A stretch of DNA of 64,000 nt from Rhizobium sp. P40RR-XXII (GCF_012641405.1 NZ_JABAII010000017.1:62001-126000); one strand, 5' to 3'. Counted from the stretch's first letter, positions 29,301 through 35,292 are shown. Notes: generated by a model not told the origin, from the sequence alone. A program made the numbers and translations.

Positions 29301-30973
29301 CGTCGCTGACAGTGACCTCGCCCGATGGCGTCACCGGCGCGCTGGTTCTTCAGGTCACCGAGACCTGGACCAATGCGGACGGCTCGACGGGCATGGCCAG
29401 CGTGATCGACAACGTCGAAGCCTACGCCAAGGGCGCGCCGATTTTCGCCTGGTCGGGCGACGACACGCTTAGCGCATCGAGCGGCAATGACATGCTGGTC
29501 TTTGCGAACACCATCGGCACCGACGTCGTGCACAGCTTCGATATAGCGCACGATAAGATCGATCTGATCGGCTTCGCGGGCTTCTCAAGCTTCGCGGACG
29601 TTCAGGCCCATCTGTCGACCGACGCATCGGGTAATGCCGTCATCACGCTCGGCGATGGCGAGACCATCACCTTGGCAGGCGTAAGCGCCGCGTCCCTCAC
29701 GGCGAACGACTTCCTCTTCAACGAGGCCGTGGTGACGCATAATACCGGCGACATGGTAGTCGCCGACGGTGCGCTGATGCCGTTCAGCGGTACGCTCGAC
29801 AACACCGGCAGCATTCATCTTGCTTCCACCGGCAGCGAGACAGCCTTCGAAATCGTGCAGCATGGTCTCACGCTGACCGGCGGCGGCACGGTGGCGCTGT
29901 CCGATGATGCGTCCAACATCATTTTCGGCAGCGGCGGCAATGTCACATTGACCAATGTTGACAACATTATTTCCGGCGCCGGCCAGCTCGGCAACGGTCA
30001 CCTGACGCTGGTCAACCAGGGCACGATCATTGCCGACGGCACACACGCACTCGTCATCGACACCGGTCTTAACGCGGTGACCAACACCGGCACGCTCGAG
30101 GCGACCGGGACCGGCGGCCTCGACATTCATAGCGGCCTCGTCAATGACGGCGTATTGTGGGCCAATGGCGGCAATGTTCATCTCGAGGGCAATGTCAGCG
30201 GTGGTGGCACGGCGCTGTTGTCGGGGCATGCTAACCTCGATATCGGCGGCTCGTTCAGCGAGACAATCATGTTGAGCACGGACGCCCAGGCCACCGTTAC
30301 CATCGATCACGCCGCTGCCTTCACCGGTACGATCGTCGGCCTCGACGGCAATGATGCCCTGCGGTTCGGCGATATCTCTGCCGCAACCGGCAGCTTCTCC
30401 TATGCGGAAAACGCAGCGAAGACCGGCGGCGTGTTGACGGTCACCGACGGCACCCACACTGCCAGCATCGGCCTCACCGGCGATTACTCGGCCAGTGACT
30501 TCTCGCTCAATCATGACGGTGACTATGCCGAGATCGACTTCAGCGGGCACGCGCACCTCTATGGCACTGTCGGCAGCGACGTGCTGACGAGTGGCGGCGG
30601 CTACATCATGGCCGGCGGCGCTGGCGCGGATACCTTCGTGCTCGATGCTAAGGCGTTGCACAATCTCAACATGGCCGACGTCATTACCGACTTCAGCCCG
30701 AAGGGAGAGGGCGACAAGCTGGATGTCTCGAACCTGCTGAATGCGTTGGTCGGCGAACATCCGGGCATGACCGAGACGAGCGCCCTCGCGTCGATGACAG
30801 CGGCGGTCGATACCGCAACCAATTCGACAAAGATCAGCATGAACACCGGCTCGGAAACCCATGTGGTGGCCACACTACAGAATTACACGCCGGCGGGTCA
30901 CGATGTCGTGCATGTACTGTTCAATAACCACGATGAGCAGCTTGCCACCCACACGCAGACCGCCGGCGCCTGA
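17396..30973 (+). CDS. Giant type I-secreted repeat adhesin (LapA/BapA-like, 4,525 residues)
   Basis: The ATG has GGGAG seven bases upstream and there is no Sec signal, as expected for type I secretion. Residues about 75-160 form an N-terminal beta module (IPDNGNVVHLPP-like, then VPTFLIGEVTLP) resembling the retention module of LapA-type adhesins. Residues about 360-690 are two near-identical T1SS-143-type repeats; about 695-1670 are six DUF5801-type repeats (each closing with DGDGD/TGSLT); about 1670-3235 are more divergent VTDGDGD repeats; about 3236-3700 are VCBS repeats (INGTNDAP); then Ig-like and SwmB-like domains to about 3912. A calcium-type module with GDDTLSASSGNDMLVF lies at about 4021-4108. 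The C-terminus (GGAGADTFVLDAK, VITDFSPKGEGDKLDVSNLL) is a type I secretion target. The many Asp-rich loops suggest calcium binding. No canonical TAAG-type LapG site is seen in the first 180 residues. Confidence 0.92.
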   Translation: MDDLNLSTVDHETASHDFASSGRDSGVATDISADHLLPLSQNGDVAAFEVAQAEEQQANGKTARLAANEPQDNGARQPIQIVPDNGNVVHLPPNTSIDDIHVEGHNLVLIQADGTRIVIINGALHVPTFLIGEVTLPQQAVVAALQQQGINVAEGPDGSVHAGNSTNSGHQFTDSQAGNARTPLNLLGLLGPGDIIGGGNGGNLTGTQTHVPFINQQATETASLLEGASSTGAFLTASSTGRFGFGGVNAAITTVTLVGEAEITGSGAQQLAGLTSGGVPVVVTQNGQTVTGVANGVTVFTLVFNASTGDYTFTQLAALDHPRGANASSDVLQLQFRYTVSDTSGHTVASIAHVDITDSVPVAATGTAGSVTEAALAAGNGALSHDTGAATANGSLNISWGADSANTDQGGLGDRSVAFTSAAVTAQGEDSEALSSHGLAVHTALLADGTLVGYTGETAPTATSATNVVFYATLSDSDNGHYNFTLVQSLDDAKGSDAVTLTFGYTAKDSDGDTAANTFSVTIADDKPIVATGDVGSVTEGALTGGNENPHVASDAIATGSLNISWGADSANTDQGGNGDRSVAFTSAAVTAQGEDGDALSSHGLVVHTALLADGTLVGYTGETAPTATSATNVVFYATLSDSDNGHYNFTLVQSLDDAKGSDAITLTFGYTAKDSDGDTAANTFSVTIADDKPVANDVTVDTGSLYDTTPAEQMPLRPLSELSEGAKPEGATDSVSGGSGSLFTAGADGFQQVTFTDPAGLKGIYIDANGVAHKEGLSYGTTTDTQGNTIYAATGKDSGQVIFTLTVHADGSYTYVQSGAFADARGSDNESFKISFDVTDGDGDKATGSLTLNVADSLPVANHVTADSGSLHDTLSTSSGTDLPPVPLPLERSSEGSTPSDDAKANSDTVSGASGSLFTTGADGFARLTFTNPTGLKAINIDENGVAHTEGLHYSTLRDDAGNTIYTATGKDSGHVIFTLTVHADGSYTYVQSGAFADAKGSDNENVEIDFEVTDGDGDKATGSLTLNVADSLPAAHAVTADHLVNDDMAPGGNADTTDEYKSVSGNVGSLFDMGADGFKSVTIAHSDLPKLTTIYTDANGVAHQEAVSWSKAQAGDGSTTWIASSEHNQTVATLAIHADGSYTFSTGAPLVHPTSQAAEETLSLTFNFTVTDGDGDKTTGSLTVGVKDDVPIAHTVDNNISPLNDDAQAGGNLDANDANVHSVSGAAGTLFGTGADGFASVAIDPSSLPALKTVYVDAGGFAQQEDVTWGKPTISGGATSWVAYSANHETVATLTINADGSYTFSTSAPLVHPTSGSTEESLPLTFTFTVTDGDNDTSSGSLTLHVTDDVPLANSVTVTSLTLNDDALKGGNPDTIGVTDTDTVSGASGALFTGGADGVHQVTLGATTDFSAIYTGKDGFGHVESVVWGSPTTTTDGETIWIATGKDSGQTVATLTIGTDGSYSFVLSAPVAHAANPTAENTQDLTFNFTVTDGDSDTASGSLTVTVKDDTPVAHKIDVTSAPLNDDAQAHGNPDGSADAKTVNGDAQVLFSAGADGLKSVSMDSLPTLKAIYLDGHGVGHQEAVSWTSSATNGVTTWTATGISSHTAVAILTIGSDGSYSFTANAPLVHATSSTTEDSLTLNFGFTVTDGDGDTAKGSLAIAITDDVPVATGTIITVSADEGDIYNLLSHGNSPLDGTHDGSSSQPALFGLGFAATVSGSVASVVSFGADGAAAGGGFSFTTNAASTLAALHLTSGGEALSYAVVNNTIIGYVDNDHHSGYNPLLDRPVLSLTLSGDGTFTFQQHDQLDNVAGPGNDLRSGNGSISAIDFGSVIQVTDGDGDRVTLTGALKVTIVDDMPKVDLALTGSITVDESGSGDNDVRAGNSVTSLFAGITGGNDPHMPTVYAQHNVVSASVSIGADDATGRTSSLTLHIDNADSGLTTTAGQAITLSQLADGTVVGKIADGEIAFAIRLDNNGKVSIAQYMSLANPNTSKAEGDTVDLTGKLSAVLSATDSDGDTVAKSVSIGSSIRFDDDGPSIGGAVSTKTLAEHDLVTNSGSLSPSGISTGAVALNLGFGADGPAAHAATFAAHSNGSYFTASDGNNQTLDATKLSSGGHALSYLLSGDGTTLIAYTGSNATDQASWVFKVVLSQDGAHTNGAYNFTLYKAFDDVNGQTNLSDIKLTFQVAGHDGDGDTTNGIQSFTVDVVDDVPTLVDHATVSATVSETAINAPVVSTTSYVVDFDTVTPASAKLTVSEGSVSDGQVGSSSKGGEVVLVSNTGTTFVLTQMDIGVFDHKGASSKTVTIIGTDAQGHTYSVTTTGTTFSAAGTALEGKQLTSLEIDPHDNSLTITVDNIHVTDTTTTPTHDPARTTIDLTSLVHAGADSPLTWSVNPVAAGTSSGNLTGGTGLTYNGAVITLASTDGHTITGSAGGVTVFTLTVDPTSGHATFDLYHPVDGGNALPLDFSKLLTATDFDGDPVTLGTGSVTIVVQSATDHLPTISSVGLVSSVSESGLPGGTGVDGVANVHSGSIAISAGDTPSTVTIDGHTFSVGAAIANGDTNATIQGSYGTLQILSVTATAIDYSYKLTAATSGTGNHDAFSVKVSDAPIDGESQTATLTFNITDDKPIAHTAWLGSMYENDSSATFTLASGTIAFGADGAAQSGAIHVDSVSASGDIAGSTLSTSMVTIDGGHVTVTPGSALDALPLGHSSTLSIGYTVTDGDGSKNSGTFTIRVDGVNHAPTTADGSFSTGEHADYSFSSKDFAFGDSIDGNTLNSVTITSLPSGGTLYLDGTAVTAGQQIAAGALSMLHFTPSPEFAGATETETFGFTVQDNGGTANGGADTSTVHTMTINVTAVDDGAATVSLADQTTHTGNVVVVGDTLNAVMATDDPDHGQSGLTYAWSWADDNAHTVLGTAASYTVTSADVGRSLVLTVSYTDGQGFSDVATQATSTVIAPTVFAPTVDTTPLSEAHLSGGSDPQPSELTATGSIALGTLDNPHITSVMGANGSAVSVDQTAPDSQTTVIHGSYGDLVIDANGAYTYTLTHPGSSPSGDTDQFSYTVTDMNGKTAQETLTFNIADDAPTLTGTGISATVSDDGVVTAADHSATTTAELISLVNSGADSPLTWSANAVAAGTSSGTLTGGTELAYNGAPISLASTDGHTIIGSAGGVTIFTLTVDTSGHATFVLDQTLDGAKDQTLDFSHYVKATDSDGDAVTLGTGAFTIAVDHVNHPAAIGGTDSGGITEDLNVSGDGYLQASGTLIINDADRGEGKIQAATINADATHLGTLTIGEDGSWTYKVDNSLSAVQNMGVNQSTTDTFTISSIDGTTHDIVVTINGTNDAPTISIASGDSASGAVTEAGIGIADDSGHNAISGHLSGADIDSPTLTWSVVASGSQTANGSESVTGTYGTLSVNANGTWSYVLDQSKADPLTASDHPQESFTVQLSDGQGGITTQTVVVMVNGTNDAPTISIASGDSASGAVTEAGIGIADDSGHNTASGHLTGADVDSSQLTWSLVATGSQTANGSQSVTGTYGTLNVNANGTWSYALDQSKADPLTASDHPKESFTVQVSDGQGAVTTQTVVVTVNGTNDAAALSGSATGSVTEDGQLTASGALTVADVDNGENHFQTPTSLSGTYGTFTFNATTGVWGYALNNAASNVQALIGGQTAVDKLTVTSADGTASQDIVVTVHGTNEAVLAPSISRVADNVGSSQGNLADGAVTDDTNLGIRVSLSGTGAVSGDTVQLYNGTTPLGAAVTLTATAISNGYVDITTPTLTNGSTYNFRASLTDAGTTSPLSTSGVYDIKIDTTAPTVAITQSTAGGKNVLTFIFSEAVTGFDVSDIVGSGNYTLSNFKHVGVNGFGQDIYTVNYTAGNNGWKSVAVAGNSYTDLAGNFGTDGSLADFKPAGTSGEAINLALLDPSHHVGAVTLSVAGLPAGWVLSEGIHNADGTWSVVTNDPSSLTVTSPDGVTGALVLQVTETWTNADGSTGMASVIDNVEAYAKGAPIFAWSGDDTLSASSGNDMLVFANTIGTDVVHSFDIAHDKIDLIGFAGFSSFADVQAHLSTDASGNAVITLGDGETITLAGVSAASLTANDFLFNEAVVTHNTGDMVVADGALMPFSGTLDNTGSIHLASTGSETAFEIVQHGLTLTGGGTVALSDDASNIIFGSGGNVTLTNVDNIISGAGQLGNGHLTLVNQGTIIADGTHALVIDTGLNAVTNTGTLEATGTGGLDIHSGLVNDGVLWANGGNVHLEGNVSGGGTALLSGHANLDIGGSFSETIMLSTDAQATVTIDHAAAFTGTIVGLDGNDALRFGDISAATGSFSYAENAAKTGGVLTVTDGTHTASIGLTGDYSASDFSLNHDGDYAEIDFSGHAHLYGTVGSDVLTSGGGYIMAGGAGADTFVLDAKALHNLNMADVITDFSPKGEGDKLDVSNLLNALVGEHPGMTETSALASMTAAVDTATNSTKISMNTGSETHVVATLQNYTPAGHDVVHVLFNNHDEQLATHTQTAGA
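18581..19478 (+). repeat. Two tandem about 498-bp repeats in the adhesin
   Basis: Copies start at 18581 and 19079 (period 498 bases, 166 codons) and read SLNISWGADSANTDQGG in both. Long stretches are almost identical at DNA level (for example around 18725-18800 and 19224-19297), indicating recent duplication or ongoing recombination. Confidence 0.85.
27428..28192 (+). repeat. Two tandem 378-bp VCBS repeats in the adhesin
   Basis: The shared segment beginning CTCGATCGCCAGCGGCGA occurs at 27451 and 27829 (period 378 bases, 126 codons). Both copies encode the same VTEAGIGIADDSGHN start and end in NGTNDA. Two further, more divergent VCBS units flank them. Confidence 0.8.
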
Positions 30974-30998
30974 CGCCGTTCGGTCAGCAGCTATCTGG

Positions 30999-31026
30999 AA
31001 GCGGTGCTCTTGAAGGCGCCGCTTCT
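30999..31026 (+). terminator. Hairpin after adhesin gene
   Basis: GAAGCGGTGC ... GCGCCGCTTC, ten-base arms with one G-T pair and an eight-base loop, 26 bases after the adhesin stop. It is followed by only a short T-containing stretch. Probable terminator of the adhesin transcript. Confidence 0.5.
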
Positions 31027-31105
31027 ATTGAAGTCGATGCTTCAGTGATGGTGCAACGCTTGTGGGAAGCGGTTGCCCGTCGACTTAGGGCCAAATTCGG
31101 CCAGA

Positions 31106-31146
31106 ATTGTCACTATCCCGTATTTCAGATACGCGATAGTGACAAT
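31106..31146. promoter_or_regulatory. Palindromic operator 1 upstream of HipA-family gene
   Basis: Perfect 12-base arms ATTGTCACTATC / GATAGTGACAAT enclose a 15-base core CGTATTTCAGATACG (31119-31133), which itself has five-base arms. The core is the reverse complement of the core of operator 2. Centre at 31126, 64 bases from the centre of operator 2. Confidence 0.75.
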
Positions 31147-31171
31147 AATCTTGATGACTCAGCGTAAATGC

Positions 31172-31208
31172 TGTAACTTTTCCGTATCTGAAATACGCGA
31201 AAGTTACA
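31172..31208. promoter_or_regulatory. Palindromic operator 2, abutting the HipA start codon
   Basis: Arms TGTAACTTT / AAAGTTACA enclose the core CGTATCTGAAATACG (31183-31197). Aligned on the centre, the left arm matches operator 1 at 8 of 11 bases. The site ends one base before the ATG at 31210, so binding would cover the ribosome site; only a weak GAAAG is present there. This fits autorepression. Confidence 0.75.
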
Positions 31209-31209
31209 T

Positions 31210-33051
31210 ATGCCCCTTTATCTCGTCAGCGAAAACATCGACAAAACGCGCGGCCACCGTCAAGCGGAGGCCGGGAAACTGGTCCAGCTCATGCGCGGCA
31301 TCTACGTCGATGCCGACGATGATATAGATCAGACGGTACGCGCCCATGCGGTGCGCATTGCCAAATACCTCTATCCGAATGCCTACCTATCGGCCGCCAG
31401 CGCCGTGCTGCTCGGCCCTATGCGTGATGGCCGCCTGTTTCTGACCGGCCGCCGCGCGCAGCGGCAACGCATCAGAGCGCTCGAAATCATTCAGAACAAA
31501 GCGCCAGACCACCCTTCCATCGCGCAGGCGGCGGTCGGCGACGACATGGGCGAGTTCCGCGTGGACGTGTCTTCGCTGCGCCAGCGTTTTCTCGAAGCCT
31601 TCCGCATCCGTAGTGAACATGCGGCCTCATTCGATGAAGACATGAAAGAGGCTATCGCTGCACGACTGATCGAAGAATACGGAAGTCCGGAGAGCGCCGC
31701 CGATGCCGTGTTTAAGCTTGCCCGCGACAATGACTGGCTTGACGAAGGGAGTGCGGCTGAGCGTTTCCTAAAACGGAAGCCAACGGCCGGTGTCGCCGTT
31801 ACCAACCAGGCTGCACTCGACCTGATCGTGGCATGGCACGGCGCCCCGATCGGCAACTTGGTGCATGATGGCTTCGAATGGCGATGGAAGGCATCCGATC
31901 CGGACGGCCCGCCGCTTGTGCGCCAGACCACACCCGGCAGATTGCCGCCCTTCATTGAATCGCTGTTGCCGGAAGGCTGGTTGAACCGGGTGCTGAACAG
32001 CCCGGACGAGCGGGCGGAACTACGCACCGGCAAGCGCTATATGTCGAACATCACGATTGTGGAGCGGGCGGGCGAACTGGCGACCCTCCCGGCCGATATT
32101 CTGCTGACAAGGCTGGACAGCTTCACAGCAGATCATCTGTTTACAGGGACCTATGCCGGTCCCGGCCGCGGCGATATTCATGATACGTTCGAACAGAACC
32201 TGGCAAAAATCTTCGCGACGGGCGCAACGCCGCGCCTGTCAGGCGTTCAAATCAAGGCGCCGATGTTTCTCGACGCCGACGGCACGCTTATGCCCAGTTC
32301 GAACAAGCCGTTCACGCATATTCTCAAGCCCGCCGGAACGTCGGGATTTGAGGCGCTGCCCGCGATCGAGTGGCAGTCCATGGAACTTGGCCGGGCGGCC
32401 GGGTTCATCGTGCCCGCCATTGCGCTTGTCGCTATGCCGGACGGCATGCCGCATGCGCTCGCAGTTGAGCGGTTCGATATCCGCACAAGCCTTGACGATA
32501 CGCGCCGTCTGGCGCTTGAGGACATGGCGTCGGTTCTCGGCGTGCGGGCGGAAGACAAATACACAGGCACCATGGAGCGGATCGCGGCAGCCCTGCGTCC
32601 ACTCTCCACCGACGCCGATACCGATTTGCTGCTGGTCTTGCGTCGGGCCTTGTTCGCGTGGCTGATCGCGGACGGCGACATGCATCTGAAGAATATGGCG
32701 GTCCTGAAAATCGCCGAGCCAGGCAGAATGGATTTTAGCTCCGTCCGAATGGCGCCGCTCTACGACGCGGTGGCAACGCGGGTGTTTCCGAACCTGCAGA
32801 ATGACCATATGGCGCTTAAGATCAGCGGCAAGGACGAACGGCTGAAAAGAGCGGATTTCCGGCGTTTCGCAGCGACGGCGAGTATTCCGGCGGCGGCGGC
32901 GGACACGGCCATGGATGAACTGGCGGCGGCGCTTGCGCGCGGCGTGGATGATCTTGCTCTGCCGGACCCGCTAACAAACGGTTCAGTCGGCGCTGAACGG
33001 GCGGCGCAGATGCGGGAAATTGTCCGCGAGCGTCTGGCCACTTTTGAGTAG
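31210..33051 (+). CDS. HipA-family Ser/Thr kinase toxin fused to an AbiEi-like N-terminal region
   Basis: 613 residues against about 430-440 for ordinary HipA. Residues about 20-100 (KLVQLMRGIYVD, YPNAYLSAASAVLLGP, LFLTGRR) resemble the winged-helix/AbiEi antitoxin fold; about 100-195 is a helical linker. From about 200 the protein is HipA-like: N-subdomain (AWHGAPIGNLVHDG, PPFIESLLPEGW), SGVQIK at 344-349, ILKP with Lys373, VERFD at 419-423, the catalytic loop GDMHLKN with Asp490 and Asn495, and the metal-binding Asp519 in APLYD. All key kinase residues are present. No separate hipB-like gene adjoins it; a stop at 31189 in the same frame rules out a longer protein. Toxin and DNA-binding antitoxin functions may share one chain. 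The AbiEi assignment is weaker than the HipA one. Confidence 0.88.
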   Translation: MPLYLVSENIDKTRGHRQAEAGKLVQLMRGIYVDADDDIDQTVRAHAVRIAKYLYPNAYLSAASAVLLGPMRDGRLFLTGRRAQRQRIRALEIIQNKAPDHPSIAQAAVGDDMGEFRVDVSSLRQRFLEAFRIRSEHAASFDEDMKEAIAARLIEEYGSPESAADAVFKLARDNDWLDEGSAAERFLKRKPTAGVAVTNQAALDLIVAWHGAPIGNLVHDGFEWRWKASDPDGPPLVRQTTPGRLPPFIESLLPEGWLNRVLNSPDERAELRTGKRYMSNITIVERAGELATLPADILLTRLDSFTADHLFTGTYAGPGRGDIHDTFEQNLAKIFATGATPRLSGVQIKAPMFLDADGTLMPSSNKPFTHILKPAGTSGFEALPAIEWQSMELGRAAGFIVPAIALVAMPDGMPHALAVERFDIRTSLDDTRRLALEDMASVLGVRAEDKYTGTMERIAAALRPLSTDADTDLLLVLRRALFAWLIADGDMHLKNMAVLKIAEPGRMDFSSVRMAPLYDAVATRVFPNLQNDHMALKISGKDERLKRADFRRFAATASIPAAAADTAMDELAAALARGVDDLALPDPLTNGSVGAERAAQMREIVRERLATFE

Positions 33052-33479
33052 CAACAGAAGAAGATGTCTCGGGCAGCCTACGAAAATGAGACTCGGTTAC
33101 GGCGGAGCGCATTTTCTGCCGACGACACATCACGGCAAGACCGATTCTGACCCCATATCGTCTCCGCAGTCATCCAGCAACACTCACGCGGCGATCGAAA
33201 CCGATGCGGGCTTGCGCTCCACTAGTCCTCAAATGGCCAAAGGGATGAAACACCGATGCTATCCGCCGGCCGAGAAAATCAGCTTATAGTCTGCGATCTA
33301 CGCGGAGCAAATCAGGCTTGGTCTGTGAGGCGCCGCTTGCAAGCTCGGTCATATCGGCTGCTCGCACCGCATGACCGCGTTGAAAGCACTCGATGGGGCT
33401 GCGAGCTGACGTTGACTCCGATCGGCTAAAGAGCAGTGAAACTTCGAACACCGCCAATTTCAATGCTCGTCAGCTGAGT
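33052..33479. other. Intergenic stretch, no gene seen
   Basis: 428 bases between the HipA-family gene and the convergent LysR gene. Short open frames here lack ribosome sites and recognisable motifs. No clear hairpin or repeat was found. Confidence 0.5.
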
Positions 33480-34421
33480 TCAGGCTTGTTGGAAGCGCAC
33501 ATCCCAGGGCGTCGGGTTCGGAAAGATCTCCACCAGAAAGCCGACAAACGCCTTGACGTTTGGATTGCCGCGGCGGCTTTCAGGCCAATATGCACTGATA
33601 TTGCTGCGGTCGACGGAAAACTGTTTCAGGACGGGTACGAGCGTGCCGTTTTCCAAAAAAGGCGCCGTAATGTACGTCGGAGAGATACCGATGCCGCCAC
33701 CGGCGGCAACCACGGACGCCACAGCATCGCTGTTGTCGAGGATAGTGACGGCATTCGGAATGATCTCGATTATTTTGTCACCGATCTTGAAGGGCCAACG
33801 CAGTGTTTGACCGCTGCTTTGATAGCGGAAGTTGACGCAGTCGTGATCAATGAGGTCCTCGGGCTTCTGCGGTATGCCGCGAGCAGTCAAATATGCGGGT
33901 GAAGCGAACGCACACACCCTGTTCGGCGCCAACTTCTTGGCCACCAGCCTGGAGTCAGCCGGCTCTCCGACCCGGATGGCGATATCAATCCCTTCTTCGA
34001 CCAGATCGGTGAACCGGTCTCCAAGACGAAGGTCGACGATCACCTTGGGATATCGTTTCCTAAACGCAGGCAACGCGGGCGCGATCAGATGGACTCCAAT
34101 CGGAAGCGGTGCCGTGACCTTCATGAAGCCCGAAGGTTCGGCGCGCGCAGCAACAGCAGCCTGCTCGATGTCCTCGGCCTCCCGCAACAGGCGCAATGCC
34201 CGCTCATGGAGATCCCGCCCCTCCGGTGTTAGCGTCAAGGATCGGGTCGTTCGCGTGAACAAGCTTATGCCAAATTGCTGCTCGAGCCTCTGGACGCTCT
34301 TGCTTACTGCCGACGGCGAAACTGCCAATGATCGCGCCGCTGCAGCATAGCTGCCAAGCGAAGCCGCCCGCGCAAAAGCAATGACACCGGTTAATCTGTC
34401 GAATCCAATTCGTTCCGCCAT
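33480..34421 (-). CDS. LysR-family transcriptional regulator
   Basis: 313-residue LysR regulator of the common YafC/DsdC-like proteobacterial group. The helix-turn-helix is at about residues 10-70 (SYAAAARSLAVSPSAVSKSVQRLEQQFG), followed by the two-lobed effector domain (DIAIRVGEPADSRLVAKKL). It is transcribed divergently from the SDR and Old Yellow Enzyme genes across an 86-base gap, the usual arrangement for a regulator and its target operon, often for reactive electrophiles or quinones. Confidence 0.93.
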   Translation of the reverse strand: MAERIGFDRLTGVIAFARAASLGSYAAAARSLAVSPSAVSKSVQRLEQQFGISLFTRTTRSLTLTPEGRDLHERALRLLREAEDIEQAAVAARAEPSGFMKVTAPLPIGVHLIAPALPAFRKRYPKVIVDLRLGDRFTDLVEEGIDIAIRVGEPADSRLVAKKLAPNRVCAFASPAYLTARGIPQKPEDLIDHDCVNFRYQSSGQTLRWPFKIGDKIIEIIPNAVTILDNSDAVASVVAAGGGIGISPTYITAPFLENGTLVPVLKQFSVDRSNISAYWPESRRGNPNVKAFVGFLVEIFPNPTPWDVRFQQA

Positions 34422-34507
34422 GGAACGAGTAAAGCGAGTTCAAGCCTGATTATCAAGATCGATTACGCGGTCTACGTTCTCTCCATCGCGCCAAGGATGG
34501 CGCCAAA

Positions 34508-35266
34508 ATGGAGATCGAGATGTCTGATACAACTAACTTCAACCCCTCAAATGCCCTCAAAGGCAAGCGCGTCCTCATCGTCGGCGGCACGTCAGGCATT
34601 GGCCTTGCGGCGGCCATCGAAGCAAAAGGCGCAGGCGCGCGCGTAATAGTCCTTGGTTCGGACCAGGAGCGCTCCCGGACCGTTGCAACGGAGCATGGCT
34701 TCGAAGGCTGGCGCGCAGCCGATGTCACCAGCCCTGAAGCAATCCAAAAAGCGCTTTCCGATATCGGTCACGTCGATCACCTCGTGCTTCTTGCCGGGAC
34801 GTTCGTCGCCGGCAAGGTGCTGGAAGCCGATGTGACTTATCTGCGTCGGGCCTTCGAAGAGCGCATCTGGGCGGCCATCCATATTCTGCGAACGCTTGGC
34901 GACAACCTGTCTGCGGATGCTTCGATCACCTTCATCTCTGGCGCGCTGGCTGACCGGCCCAATGCCTACGGCACAGCTGTTCTCGCGGCCGCTTCTGCTG
35001 CGATGGAGGCCTTTGCCCGCGGGCTTGCGGTGGAACTCGCGCCACGTCGCGTCAATACGCTGTCGCCGGGCCCGATCGATACGCCGATCCTGTCCAAGAC
35101 GCTGGGGGATGGCCGGGCAGCCTACCTTGAAGCCCTCGCTCAGAAGCTTCCTCTGCACCGGGTCGGCACTGCCGAGGAAGCAGGTGCTGCCGTCGTCTTC
35201 CTGATGGCCAACGGCTGGATGAATGGCGCCGTCCTCAACATCGACGGCGGCTCGCGTCTCGTCTGA
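34508..35266 (+). CDS. Short-chain dehydrogenase-like protein without the YxxxK pair
   Basis: 252 residues with a Rossmann fold: GGTSGIG for NAD(P) binding near residue 26, LVLLAGT in the NNAG position, ITFISG with the conserved Ser, and NTLSPGPIDTP. When aligned on LAVELAP, the positions of the catalytic Tyr and Lys read Leu and Ser (LAAAS), so the normal proton-relay residues are missing. It could be a non-classical reductase or a binding protein. An ATG at 34520, with GGAG six bases upstream, is an alternative start. It lies 26 bases before the Old Yellow Enzyme gene, probably one transcript. Confidence 0.85.
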   Translation: MEIEMSDTTNFNPSNALKGKRVLIVGGTSGIGLAAAIEAKGAGARVIVLGSDQERSRTVATEHGFEGWRAADVTSPEAIQKALSDIGHVDHLVLLAGTFVAGKVLEADVTYLRRAFEERIWAAIHILRTLGDNLSADASITFISGALADRPNAYGTAVLAAASAAMEAFARGLAVELAPRRVNTLSPGPIDTPILSKTLGDGRAAYLEALAQKLPLHRVGTAEEAGAAVVFLMANGWMNGAVLNIDGGSRLV

Positions 35267-35292
35267 CATTGCAGAATTGAAGGATCATATCC

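Noticed and set aside
31106..31208. The palindromes as terminators of the adhesin transcript
   Set aside because: No T runs; a separate hairpin at 30999-31026 fits better, and the mirrored cores and position next to the HipA start fit operators.
33393..33902. 169-codon plus-strand frame
   Set aside because: Mostly antisense to the LysR gene at 33480-34421; the non-overlapping part has no recognisable features.
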